Assembly (NCBI GenBank): GCA_023663505.1
Contig: JAMPHH010000006.1
Span: 1 to 64,000, forward strand
Length of the DNA: 64,000 bases
Origin: Muribaculum sp.
Lineage (GTDB): Bacteria > Bacillota > Clostridia > Lachnospirales > Lachnospiraceae
Direction of reading: 5' to 3'
Part shown: positions 33,035 through 40,579 of the stretch, in pieces
Layout: each line of letters begins with the position of its first letter
How positions within the stretch are numbered: the first letter of the stretch is position 1
Notes under the pieces: model-generated
Databases searched by the model: none
What the model was told of the DNA's origin: nothing
The model's input: only the letters and a program-made list of their open reading frames with translations
Position numbers and translations under genes: made by a program

Positions 33035-34444
33035 ATGGGCGGATTTTTTGGTGTTGCAGCAAAGGAAAATTGTGTTTTTGATTTATTTTTTGGGACAGAC
33101 TATCATTCCCACCTCGGCACGCGTCGGGCGGGAATGGCGGTATATAGCCGCGAGAAGGGGTATGATCGGGCGATTCACAATATCGAGAACGCCCCGTTTC
33201 GCACGAAATTTGACAAGGACGTCAATGTGATGGAGGGGCAGCTTGGGATCGGCTGTATCTCTGATTATGAGCCGCAGCCTTTGATCGTGCGCTCTCATCA
33301 TGGCACCTATGCCATTACCACGGTGGGCAAGATCAACAATATGGAGGAGATTCTGGACGAGCTGTTCTCCAAGAGTCATTCTCATTTTCTGGAAATGAGC
33401 GGCGGGGATATCAATGTCACGGAGCTTGTGGCGGCGATCGTCAACCAGAGGGATAATCTGGTGGAGGGCATTCAGTATGCTCAGGAGCTGATCGACGGTT
33501 CCATGACGATTCTGGTGATGACCCCCAAGGGGATATATGCCGCGAGAGATCGGCTTGGCAGGACCCCAATCGTGATTGGTAAGAAGGAAGACGCCTACTG
33601 CGTGTCCTTTGAGAGCTTTGCCTTTTTAAATCTGGGTTATGTGCCGTTGCGCGAGCTGGGGCCGGGGGAGATAGCGGTGGTGACGGCGGAGGGTGTTCAC
33701 ACCTTGGTCAATCCCGGGAAGGATTTAAAAATATGTACATTCTTGTGGGTGTATTACGGTTATCCTTCCTCCTCCTACGAGGGGGTCAGCGTGGAGAAAA
33801 TGCGCAATAACTGCGGCGCGCACTTGGCGGAGAGGGACAATGTGCAGCCGGATATCGTGGCGGGTGTGCCGGATTCAGGTATCGCCCACGCGATCGGTTA
33901 CGCGAACCGTTCAGGGATTCCCTTCTCAAGACCATTTGTGAAGTATACACCTACGTGGCCCCGCTCCTTCATGCCTACCATACAGACACAGCGGAATCTT
34001 ATCGCCAAGATGAAGCTGATTCCGGTGCATGACTTGATACAGGGTAAGAGCCTGCTCTTGATTGATGACTCTATCGTGAGGGGAACGCAGCTTCGGGAGA
34101 CCACGGAATTCCTGTACCAGAGCGGCGCCAAGGAGGTACATATCAGACCCGCTTGCCCGCCGCTCTTGTACGGCTGTAAATATCTGAACTTCTCCCGCTC
34201 CTCCTCGGAGATGGATTTGATCGCGAGAAGGATACTCAAGGAGATTGAGCAGGAGGGCAAAAAGATTGACCTGAAGGCATATGTGGATCCTGATACCCCC
34301 GAATATGAGGATATGGTGGGGCGTATCGGAAAGCAGCTTAATTTTACCACATTGCGCTTCAATCGACTGGACGACATGCTTGATGCCGTTGGAATCGGCA
34401 GGGAGAAGCTCTGTACCTACTGTTGGGACGGCAGGGAGGACTGA
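33035..34444 (+). CDS. PurF paralogue lacking the glutaminase active site
   Basis: The 469-residue protein aligns with PurF over its full length. At the N-terminus it reads MGGFFGVAAKENCVFD where PurF has the Cys nucleophile (CGVFG). The HVRYST and HNGN motifs are replaced by GCISDYE and TVGKIN, and the catalytic-site Asp by Val, so glutamine hydrolysis is not expected. The PRPP loop is kept (LLLIDDSIVRGTQ). Cysteines for a 4Fe-4S cluster are kept in ICTFLWVYYG, YGCKYLNFS and LCTYCWDG. It may use ammonia, act with another amidotransferase, or regulate PurF. AGGGGAGAG supports the start. Confidence 0.85.
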   Translation: MGGFFGVAAKENCVFDLFFGTDYHSHLGTRRAGMAVYSREKGYDRAIHNIENAPFRTKFDKDVNVMEGQLGIGCISDYEPQPLIVRSHHGTYAITTVGKINNMEEILDELFSKSHSHFLEMSGGDINVTELVAAIVNQRDNLVEGIQYAQELIDGSMTILVMTPKGIYAARDRLGRTPIVIGKKEDAYCVSFESFAFLNLGYVPLRELGPGEIAVVTAEGVHTLVNPGKDLKICTFLWVYYGYPSSSYEGVSVEKMRNNCGAHLAERDNVQPDIVAGVPDSGIAHAIGYANRSGIPFSRPFVKYTPTWPRSFMPTIQTQRNLIAKMKLIPVHDLIQGKSLLLIDDSIVRGTQLRETTEFLYQSGAKEVHIRPACPPLLYGCKYLNFSRSSSEMDLIARRILKEIEQEGKKIDLKAYVDPDTPEYEDMVGRIGKQLNFTTLRFNRLDDMLDAVGIGREKLCTYCWDGRED

Positions 34445-34658
34445 AGCGACGAGGTGGAGTCATAATGATTCCTGCGAGGGTTGTTGACTTGGCGGAGAGC
34501 TGAGTCGTGACGCGGAATTGTATTATAAAGAAGAACTTTCTCATAATATTTTCGTCCTTATAAAAGAGGGCGGGTGTCGGAGGGAAGTGCGGACGCAAGA
34601 CTGACTATGTTCATGCTTTAACATGCTTGGGGCATGAGTAGCACAGAAATGGAGGGTA

Positions 34659-34737
34659 GATTGAAAAATCATAGATTTTTCAATCAGAAATTTGTGCTTG
34701 CGCCCAAATTTCCGGATTGCGGCAAGAATGGGTATTA
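34659..34737 (+). repeat. structured leader repeat family B, copy B3 (short form)
   Basis: The first hairpin is GATTGAAAAATC-ATA-GATTTTTCAATC (34659-34685). The second stem GAAATTTGTGC/GCCCAAATTTC differs from B2 on both sides in a compensating way. GATTGCGGCAAGAATGGGTATTAG ends it. It lies in direct tandem with B4. Confidence 0.75.
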
Positions 34738-34841
34738 GTGTGAAAAATCACAGATTTTTCACACGCGAATTTGTGCCTGCACAATGCGTAAAAACACGCA
34801 TGAAAGTTCGCAGGTTACGGAAAGGCATGGTTATTATTATG
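34738..34841 (+). repeat. structured leader repeat family B, copy B4 (full form)
   Basis: The first hairpin is GTGTGAAAAATC-ACA-GATTTTTCACAC (34738-34764). Then come GCGAATTTGTGCCTGCAC with the inner hairpins, AAAGTTCGCAGG, and GGAAAGGCATGG ahead of ATTATTATG. The internal ATG at 34800 opens MKVRRLRKGMVIIM, in frame with the lipoprotein at 34839. Upstream, 34445-34658 holds a family C end (ATGATTCCTGCGAGGG then TTGTTGAC) and nothing else recognised. Confidence 0.8.
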
Positions 34842-35867
34842 AGAAAAAAGGTTGTTCTATTCACGGCTGTTGTTGCGATTGTGATGGTGCTGACGGGCTG
34901 CGGGCAGGCGGGGGGAATTACCGAGCCTGATGGCGGCATAGGGAGCGCAGCAGGTGAGCTTGGTGCGGGCGGTGCGAAGAGTGTTGCGGGTAAGCTTAGC
35001 GTGGGCGACGCGGCGGACGCGGGAGGTGCATTCGGAACGTCTAAGGAGACAGGCGGTGACACTCAGAACCCCGCGGATTCACGGCAGGGGAACGTCTCAC
35101 AGCCGACATGGAATGAGGCTCCGCAGACGGTTCGCGAGGTAATGCGGATTGTTGACGGCGCGGAGAAAGGGTGTCTTGTGCTTGCGGGAGAGGAGGCAGG
35201 AGAGCTCTACACGTTGTATGTCTCCGATATTGCCGTGTATTTGGACGGGGAACCCGCGGACGCTTCCGTGCTCGAGGACGGTATGATGGCGGAGGTTGTT
35301 TACAGCGAGCTGTTGGAGACCTATCCCGCACAGCTTGGGGGCGCGGAGTCTGTATCTGTGTACAGCCGCGGGACCAAGTATGATCCGTTGGGAACCTATT
35401 ATGATTTGTGCGGCTTGTATCTGCAGGTTTTGGACGACCTTTGGGACAGGGACAGCGGACTGAATGACGGAGCGGCATATGTGAGCATTGATTTGTCCGA
35501 CGCTCCCGGCGGGCTGACGGAAGGGGAGAAGTCTGCGATTGCGTATGTTTTTGGCTGTATGCATCAGGTAGAGGCTCTGACCTATTCCTATGAGGAGCTG
35601 GCGGAGAAAGGATATCTGGCGGAGGTGGAGTGGGCGAGCCACCCGCAGGGTATCCCCGCGGTATATCAGTGGGAGGACGGCGTGCTGTTCTCTATCACGG
35701 CGCATGATTGGGCGGAGGGAGAGGCGTATTCCCTGCCTGTCCTTAAGTTTGACGCCAAGAAATGGCGCTCGCCGTTGGGAGCTTATTATTTTCACGACTG
35801 CAGCGCGATGTGGGCGGAAGGCGGTTCATGGGGCGGCTATTCCATCGGCGGTGAGATGATATCGTAG
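34839..35867 (+). CDS. hypothetical lipoprotein with low-complexity linker
   Basis: The 342-residue protein has a signal peptide with lipobox LTGC (Cys at about 21). A Gly/Ala-rich linker of about 65 residues follows, then a small beta domain (residues 85-150: GAEKGCLVLAGEEAGELYTL and LEDGMMAEVVYSELLETYPA) and a C-terminal domain of about 170 residues with YDLCGLYLQVLDDLWDRDSG. No family assigned. ATG 34839 is the last codon of repeat B4. An in-frame ATG at 34800 within the repeat would add a basic extension still compatible with a signal peptide. Confidence 0.65.
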   Translation: MRKKVVLFTAVVAIVMVLTGCGQAGGITEPDGGIGSAAGELGAGGAKSVAGKLSVGDAADAGGAFGTSKETGGDTQNPADSRQGNVSQPTWNEAPQTVREVMRIVDGAEKGCLVLAGEEAGELYTLYVSDIAVYLDGEPADASVLEDGMMAEVVYSELLETYPAQLGGAESVSVYSRGTKYDPLGTYYDLCGLYLQVLDDLWDRDSGLNDGAAYVSIDLSDAPGGLTEGEKSAIAYVFGCMHQVEALTYSYEELAEKGYLAEVEWASHPQGIPAVYQWEDGVLFSITAHDWAEGEAYSLPVLKFDAKKWRSPLGAYYFHDCSAMWAEGGSWGGYSIGGEMIS

Positions 35868-35929
35868 AGCTAGAGGAGTTTGAAGCGGCAATTTGTTTAA
35901 AAATGATCTTACACAGACGAATTTATTCA

Positions 35930-36038
35930 CGCAAGGGTCAATACCAAAGCATTCTGTGAATGCTTGTGCTCTGCGGCGTTGCAAGCTTGATGCCTATGCA
36001 TCTGCGATGCATTTTGCTTTGCAGCGGGGTTGTTGACT
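35930..36038. repeat. intergenic repeat family C, copy C4
   Basis: It begins ACGCAAGGGTCAATACC and ends GCAGCGGGGTTGTTGACT, the two ends also seen in C2. Between them are two perfect hairpins: AAGCATTC-TGT-GAATGCTT and ATGCATC-TGC-GATGCAT. It is followed within 6 nt by repeat B5. Confidence 0.65.
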
Positions 36039-36043
36039 CGTCC

Positions 36044-36120
36044 GGCAAATATTGCGCCTGCACAATGCGTAAAACACGCATGAAAATTCGCGGGCTGCGG
36101 AAAGGCATGGTTATTAAATG
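36044..36120 (+). repeat. structured leader repeat family B, copy B5
   Basis: It carries TTGCGCCTGCACAA and TGCGTAAAACACGCA hairpins, AAATTCGCGGGCTGCGG and GGAAAGGCATGGTTATTA. It lacks the first hairpin of B2-B4. The element ends 2 nt before the ATG of the NifX-like gene. Confidence 0.75.
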
Positions 36121-36145
36121 CTATGAAGATTGCAGTGACTTATGA
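36080..36145 (+). CDS. putative 21-codon leader ORF inside repeat B5
   Basis: ATG 36080 opens MKIRGLRKGMVIKCYEDCSD plus L and stops at 36145, 23 nt inside the NifX-like gene in another frame. The first 12 codons follow the peptide frame seen in B1 and B4. No ribosome site precedes its ATG, so translation is uncertain. If translated, it could couple to the overlapping gene, whose own ribosome site is poor. Confidence 0.3.
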   Translation: MKIRGLRKGMVIKCYEDCSDL

Positions 36146-36536
36146 AAACGGGGAAATATTTCAGCATTTTGGGCACACGGAAAGCTTTAAAATATACGAG
36201 GCGGAGGACGGGCAGATTGTCAGGGAGCACGTGATCCAGACGTTGGGAAATGGACACGGCGCCTTGGCGGGATTGCTTGTCGGCGCAAGGGTGGACGTGC
36301 TGATCTGCGGCGGTATCGGAGCAGGCGCACAGGCGGCGTTGGCGGAGGAAGGCATCGAGCTGTACGGCGGTGTGTCGGGAAATGCGGACGAAGCGGTCAG
36401 GGCATTGTTAGACGGGCGGCTCAGCTATCAGCCCGACGTTCGGTGCAGCCACCACGGGGAGCATTCCTGTGGGGAGCATTCTCACAACGAGCACTCCTGC
36501 GGCGAACATTCCTGCAGGGATCATGGTCAGGCGTAG
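36123..36536 (+). CDS. NifX/NafY-type protein with Cys/His metal-binding tail
   Basis: The 137-residue protein has the dinitrogenase iron-molybdenum cofactor fold: MKIAVTYENGEIFQHFGHTE, IYEAEDGQIV, GHGALAGLLVGARVDVLICG and GGIGAGAQAALAEEGIELYG. These proteins bind metal clusters; outside nitrogen fixers their role is unclear. The last 30 residues repeat H-G/N-E-H-S-C units, giving five Cys and ten His, a probable metal-binding or sensing tail. It follows repeat B5 directly. No nif genes are present. Confidence 0.8.
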   Translation: MKIAVTYENGEIFQHFGHTESFKIYEAEDGQIVREHVIQTLGNGHGALAGLLVGARVDVLICGGIGAGAQAALAEEGIELYGGVSGNADEAVRALLDGRLSYQPDVRCSHHGEHSCGEHSHNEHSCGEHSCRDHGQA

Positions 36537-36712
36537 TGATGACGGTTCAGCGGAGGGGTGAAGGAAAATATCTGCAATCGGTTAGAGCGTGAATCGTAAC
36601 AACCGCATGAGGAATGGTAACAGTTAAGCCATATGGCACCGCAAAGTCAAAATTGCGTTTCTATGCAATTATGAGAGGCTAACGAGGAATGTGAAAAGAA
36701 TACGGGAAACAT

Positions 36713-36741
36713 TTTACTTGTGGCATAAAATGTGTTATAAT
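36713..36741 (+). promoter_or_regulatory. purA promoter
   Basis: TTTACT (36713-36718), a 17-nt spacer ending TGTGT and a perfect TATAAT (36736-36741) lie 136 nt before purA. The long leader showed no purine riboswitch or PurBox that I could recognise. The rest of the 341-nt gap (36537-36877) holds nothing else I can name. Confidence 0.55.
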
Positions 36742-36877
36742 CTGTTTGTGTGCCGAGGAATGATTGGTCTTGTGCATGTGCAATACCATGAGGCTGACTG
36801 TTGGCATAAGCTTCTTGACGGGAGATTACAGATTATAATATGTCGTGCCGCGCAAGCGGCAGGGAACGGAGGATAGA

Positions 36878-38182
36878 ATGGTTAAGGCAGTAGTAGGCGC
36901 CAACTGGGGCGATGAAGGCAAGGGTAAGATCACGGACATGATGGCGGAGAACGCGGATATTGTTATCCGTTTTCAGGGAGGCGCTAACGCGGGGCATACG
37001 ATAGTGAATGACTATGGGAAATTTGCGCTGCACACTCTGCCCTCGGGCGTATTTTACAATCATATTACCAGTATTATCGGTAACGGGGTAGCGCTGAACA
37101 TTCCTGTTTTGTTCAATGAGATCAAATCCCTCACGGACAGGAACGTGCCAAACCCCAAGCTTTTGGTGTCCGACCGCGCACAAATCGTGATGCCGTATCA
37201 TATTTTGTTTGACCAGTATGAGGAGGAACGTCTGGGTGGGAAGTCCTTTGGCTCCACCAAGTCAGGGATTGCTCCTTTCTATTCCGATAAATATGCCAAG
37301 ATTGGTTTTCAGGTGAGTGAGCTTTTTGACGAGGAGAGGCTTGCGGAGAAGGTGGAGCGGGTGTGCGAGACGAAGAATGTGCTTTTGGAGCATCTTTATC
37401 ATAAGCCTGTGATTGACACCAAGGAGCTGTTGAGCACCCTGCGTGAATATAGGGATATGATTGCGCCTTATGCGTGCGATGTGTCTGCATTTTTGGATAA
37501 AGCCCTGAAAGAAAATAAGACGATTCTGTTGGAGGGGCAGCTTGGCACCTTGAAGGATCCTGACCACGGCATTTATCCTATGGTGACTTCCTCCTCCACG
37601 TTGGCGGCTTACGGCGCAATCGGGGCGGGGCTGCCGCCCTATGAGATCAAGCAGGTGGTCACGGTTTGTAAAGCATATTCCTCAGCGGTGGGCGCGGGTG
37701 CGTTTGTGTCGGAGATATTTGGTGACGAGGCGGAGGAGCTGCGCAGGCGGGGCGGAGACGGCGGAGAGTACGGTGCGACCACGGGGCGTCCCCGAAGAAT
37801 GGGGTGGTTTGACTGTGTTGCTTCCAAATACGGCTGTCGTCTGCAGGGAACCACAGATGTTGCGTTTACGGTGCTTGATGTGTTGGGTTATCTTGACGAG
37901 ATTCCCGTGTGCGTGGGATATGAGATTGACGGCGGGGTGACAACGGATTTCCCTGTCACCGTGAAGCTTGAGAAGGCGAAGCCCGTTCTTGAGAAGCTTC
38001 CCGGCTGGAAGTGTGAGATCCGCGGCATCAGGAAATATGAGGATTTGCCGGAGAATTGCCGCAGATATGTGGAGTTTATCGAGCAGCGCATCGGCTATCC
38101 CATTACCATGATCAGCAATGGTCCGAGCCGGAAGGATATCATATATCGTGAGAGCCCTTTGGCAAAGCAGGGGATAGAGTAA
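36878..38182 (+). CDS. purA: adenylosuccinate synthetase
   Basis: The 434-residue GTP-dependent enzyme converts IMP and aspartate to adenylosuccinate. Marks: GANWGDEGKGKITDMMAENA (P-loop and catalytic Asp), RFQGGANAGHTI (catalytic His), GTLKDPDHGIYPMVTSSS and TTGRPRRMGWFD. ACGGAGGATAGA places the start at 36878; the in-frame ATG at 36845 is less likely. It is followed 1 nt later by a HAD hydrolase gene. PurB at 31557 performs the next step. Confidence 0.95.
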   Translation: MVKAVVGANWGDEGKGKITDMMAENADIVIRFQGGANAGHTIVNDYGKFALHTLPSGVFYNHITSIIGNGVALNIPVLFNEIKSLTDRNVPNPKLLVSDRAQIVMPYHILFDQYEEERLGGKSFGSTKSGIAPFYSDKYAKIGFQVSELFDEERLAEKVERVCETKNVLLEHLYHKPVIDTKELLSTLREYRDMIAPYACDVSAFLDKALKENKTILLEGQLGTLKDPDHGIYPMVTSSSTLAAYGAIGAGLPPYEIKQVVTVCKAYSSAVGAGAFVSEIFGDEAEELRRRGGDGGEYGATTGRPRRMGWFDCVASKYGCRLQGTTDVAFTVLDVLGYLDEIPVCVGYEIDGGVTTDFPVTVKLEKAKPVLEKLPGWKCEIRGIRKYEDLPENCRRYVEFIEQRIGYPITMISNGPSRKDIIYRESPLAKQGIE

Positions 38183-38183
38183 A

Positions 38184-38789
38184 ATGATACATAATGTGAT
38201 CTTTGATATAGGCAATGTGCTGACGGATTTTCGTTGGCAGGGTTTTTTGCGTGACAAGGGCTTTGACGAGGAAATGGTTCAAAGAATCGGCAGGGCGTCA
38301 ATAGAGAGCCCGCTGTGGGCTGAGTTCGACAGGGGCGTCATGCCGGATTCGGAGCTGATGGAGGCTTTTATGAAGCTTGACCCTGAGATAGAGCGGGAGC
38401 TTCATTTGGCTTATGATGATGTTCACGGCATGGTGACGATTCGCGATTATGCCGTTCCTTGGGTGCAGGAATTGAAGGCAAAGGGGTATCGGGTCTGGTA
38501 TCTGTCGAATTTCTCCAAGAAGGCGGAGAAGGAATGTAGTGACGCTCTGGCGTTCATACCCTATATGGACGGGGGAATCCTGTCATGGAAGGATAAGCTG
38601 ATCAAGCCCGACCCGAGGATTTACAGACTTTTGTTGGACAGGTATGGGCTGCGGGCGGAGGAATGCGTGTTCATTGACGATACGCCCGTCAATATACAGA
38701 CCGCGGAGGAACAAGGTATTCATGGCATTGTGTTCAAGGACCGCGAGCAGGTTATCAGGGATATGCGGGAGCTTGGCATGGAGGTTTAG
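38184..38789 (+). CDS. HAD-superfamily hydrolase (subfamily IA)
   Basis: The 201-residue protein has motif I FDIGNVLTDF, a helical cap (15-80), motif II WYLSNFS, motif III Lys in KPDPRIY and motif IV VFIDDTPVNI. It resembles YihX-type sugar-phosphate or nucleotide phosphatases. It is placed 1 nt after purA and is probably co-transcribed, so a nucleotide-monophosphate substrate is possible but unproved. Confidence 0.85.
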   Translation: MIHNVIFDIGNVLTDFRWQGFLRDKGFDEEMVQRIGRASIESPLWAEFDRGVMPDSELMEAFMKLDPEIERELHLAYDDVHGMVTIRDYAVPWVQELKAKGYRVWYLSNFSKKAEKECSDALAFIPYMDGGILSWKDKLIKPDPRIYRLLLDRYGLRAEECVFIDDTPVNIQTAEEQGIHGIVFKDREQVIRDMRELGMEV

Positions 38790-38800
38790 AGGGCAGAATC

Positions 38801-39796
38801 TCAATTCGCTCCCGCCAAGCGAAGCTGCTCCTGTAAGCGTTGGATTTCAGCCTCGTATTTAGCCGTCTGCTTGGCGATCTCCTCATTTTGTTTGGCGATC
38901 TTCGCCTCATATATGTCCTTCTGCTTGGCAATCTCCGTTTCTTGCCTGCTCAGCTTCGCTTCATACTCAGCCTTCATTTCCCTGTACTCATCACTAGGCA
39001 GTTTAAGCAACCTTGCTGTCATTCTATCGACCTCCCCTTGCAGTTCGCTGTGTTCCGCAAATACTCGTTCCGCTGTATGGTGAATTAGCTTCACATAGTC
39101 GCCGCACTGCAGCTCTGTAAGATTACCTGCGGACACCTCGTTCTCTAAAATCAATATAACCTCATTTAAATAATCTGTCAATTCCTTTTTTGTGAGCTTT
39201 TTGAGGTTTTTCTGCGTGCGGAAGCAAAGTATTTTGTACGGCAGGAACAGGGTCAAATGCTTCTCGCTGATCTCCTCTAAGGAATAACTTTGGATTTTGA
39301 TGGTCGGGATTTTATAGATATGCTCACTGTTGTCCTGAAACAATATGTGGCATTGCAGATAGTCGGGAATCGCGCTGTTATTTTCGGGATAGATTACCGC
39401 GGAACGAGGGAATCTCAGCGTGATATCACCCGTGTCAGCATCTATGTTTTTCGTATGAGTGATTGCGAAATGCGCGTCATACGCAAACATGCGGATTACC
39501 ATTTCATTGTCGTTTTTCATTTGGCACTCCAAATGATAATAATCCGTGCCGTCCACTACAAGCGCGATATCCATAAACGTGGAGCTTGGCGGTTCCTCTG
39601 CGCTTTCCCAAAATGTGGAGGTCTCTGTACTTAGCAGGGTAATGGGGGTTCCTTCGGGATAAGCTTTCCCGTATACCTCTTTGAATAACGGAAACAACTG
39701 CTCAGGCATGATATCAACAATGGCTTTTAAAATCTCGTCCCACAGCTTGCGACCGTCATAAGCCGTGGTCTCTCTCATAGGTGTAGTATCTGACAT
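38801..39796 (-). CDS. Rpn/PD-(D/E)XK nuclease-family transposase-like protein
   Basis: The 331-residue protein has the Rpn-type core: DYHLECQ-type motif in VVDGTDYYHLECQMKNDNEM, preceded by FMDIALVV, giving the D-ExQ nuclease residues. A C-terminal coiled coil (about 255-325) is built from EAKIAKQ-like units. Such proteins are often annotated as transposases, and Rpn proteins promote recA-independent recombination. I saw no terminal repeats. GAGGAT supports ATG 39796. It is the only minus-strand gene in a 40-kb stretch and may have arrived separately. Confidence 0.75.
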   Translation of the reverse strand: MSDTTPMRETTAYDGRKLWDEILKAIVDIMPEQLFPLFKEVYGKAYPEGTPITLLSTETSTFWESAEEPPSSTFMDIALVVDGTDYYHLECQMKNDNEMVIRMFAYDAHFAITHTKNIDADTGDITLRFPRSAVIYPENNSAIPDYLQCHILFQDNSEHIYKIPTIKIQSYSLEEISEKHLTLFLPYKILCFRTQKNLKKLTKKELTDYLNEVILILENEVSAGNLTELQCGDYVKLIHHTAERVFAEHSELQGEVDRMTARLLKLPSDEYREMKAEYEAKLSRQETEIAKQKDIYEAKIAKQNEEIAKQTAKYEAEIQRLQEQLRLAGAN

Positions 39797-40124
39797 AAAA
39801 TTATCCTCGTAGTCTTTCTTTTCTCTTTTGGTGCAATGGGTAAAGCATTGCAAATGTTGAAGGGTTACTTTGAAGTTGAGAACTGAGAAATGTGGCGAAA
39901 CGCCGGAATGTTATGACAAAATTGCCATGACCGTGATGGAGATGGCAATAAATGTCCTTCGCATGGGTTTACTATATCAGATATAGGGAGATTTGTAAAT
40001 AGGGATTTTTGATTTGTTTGTTAAGGTTTGTATGGTTTGTAAAGGTGACAGCGCAGTCTGTAAATTTGCAAAATTGGGCTAAGGTGTCGGAAGGTGAAAG
40101 AAGTAGCTGGGACGGGGTGGCTCC
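39797..40124. other. gene-free gap between the Rpn gene and repeat A2
   Basis: The 328 nt hold a 7-bp inverted pair TTGCCAT...ATGGCAA (39930-39956 region) and CTATATC...GATATAG. No gene, RNA or clear promoter was recognised. Confidence 0.4.
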
Positions 40125-40370
40125 AATGGGGCGGCGGGAGAGGACTGGGAGGGGTTTTGCGGACTGGCTGCGGTTGGGTGTTTTCTAATAGTGCGGGGAA
40201 GTGTGATGGCAATTTACGGGTCGGCTCTAAGGTGCATCCATGCACCGTAGAGCCTGCAATGCGCATCCGTGCGCATTGCACCCTGCTTTCCCGAGCGCAC
40301 TATAAGAAAACACGCCAACCTCCGCCGAAGTCCGCAAAACCCCTCCCAGTCCTCTCCCGCCTTGGTATTG
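40125..40370. repeat. long-hairpin repeat family A, copy A2 (inverted relative to A1/A3)
   Basis: The outer arms 40133-40165 and 40329-40361 are perfect reverse complements over 33 nt (starting GGCGGGAGAGGACTGGGAGG). The inner stem and the two tip hairpins (GGTGCATCCATGCACC, AATGCGCATCCGTGCGCATT) are those of A1 in inverse order. It lies between divergent genes. Confidence 0.85.
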
Positions 40371-40579
40371 GCACCAAGCAAGCGGTGTCAAGCAACCCAC
40401 ACATGGTTTGTAAAGCATTTTATGGATGGATTGTTGCTATGTGAGGTGTTTGTGTTTTATAAATGGGAAACTCAAATGGAGAAACTGATATATTTCTTGA
40501 CACGCGGGCTCGGGGGGTAAAATGAGGGGCGAGAAAGCTTGCACTAACAGGCGAAAAATTGATAGAAGGGATACGGCGT

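Noticed and set aside
36742..36877. Riboswitch or PurBox in the purA leader
   Set aside because: I could not find the conserved purine-riboswitch core or paired PurBox motifs; only a promoter is supported.
40496..40523. TTGACA and TAAAAT before the GTPase as a promoter
   Set aside because: The spacer is only 15 nt and very G-rich, well outside normal spacing.
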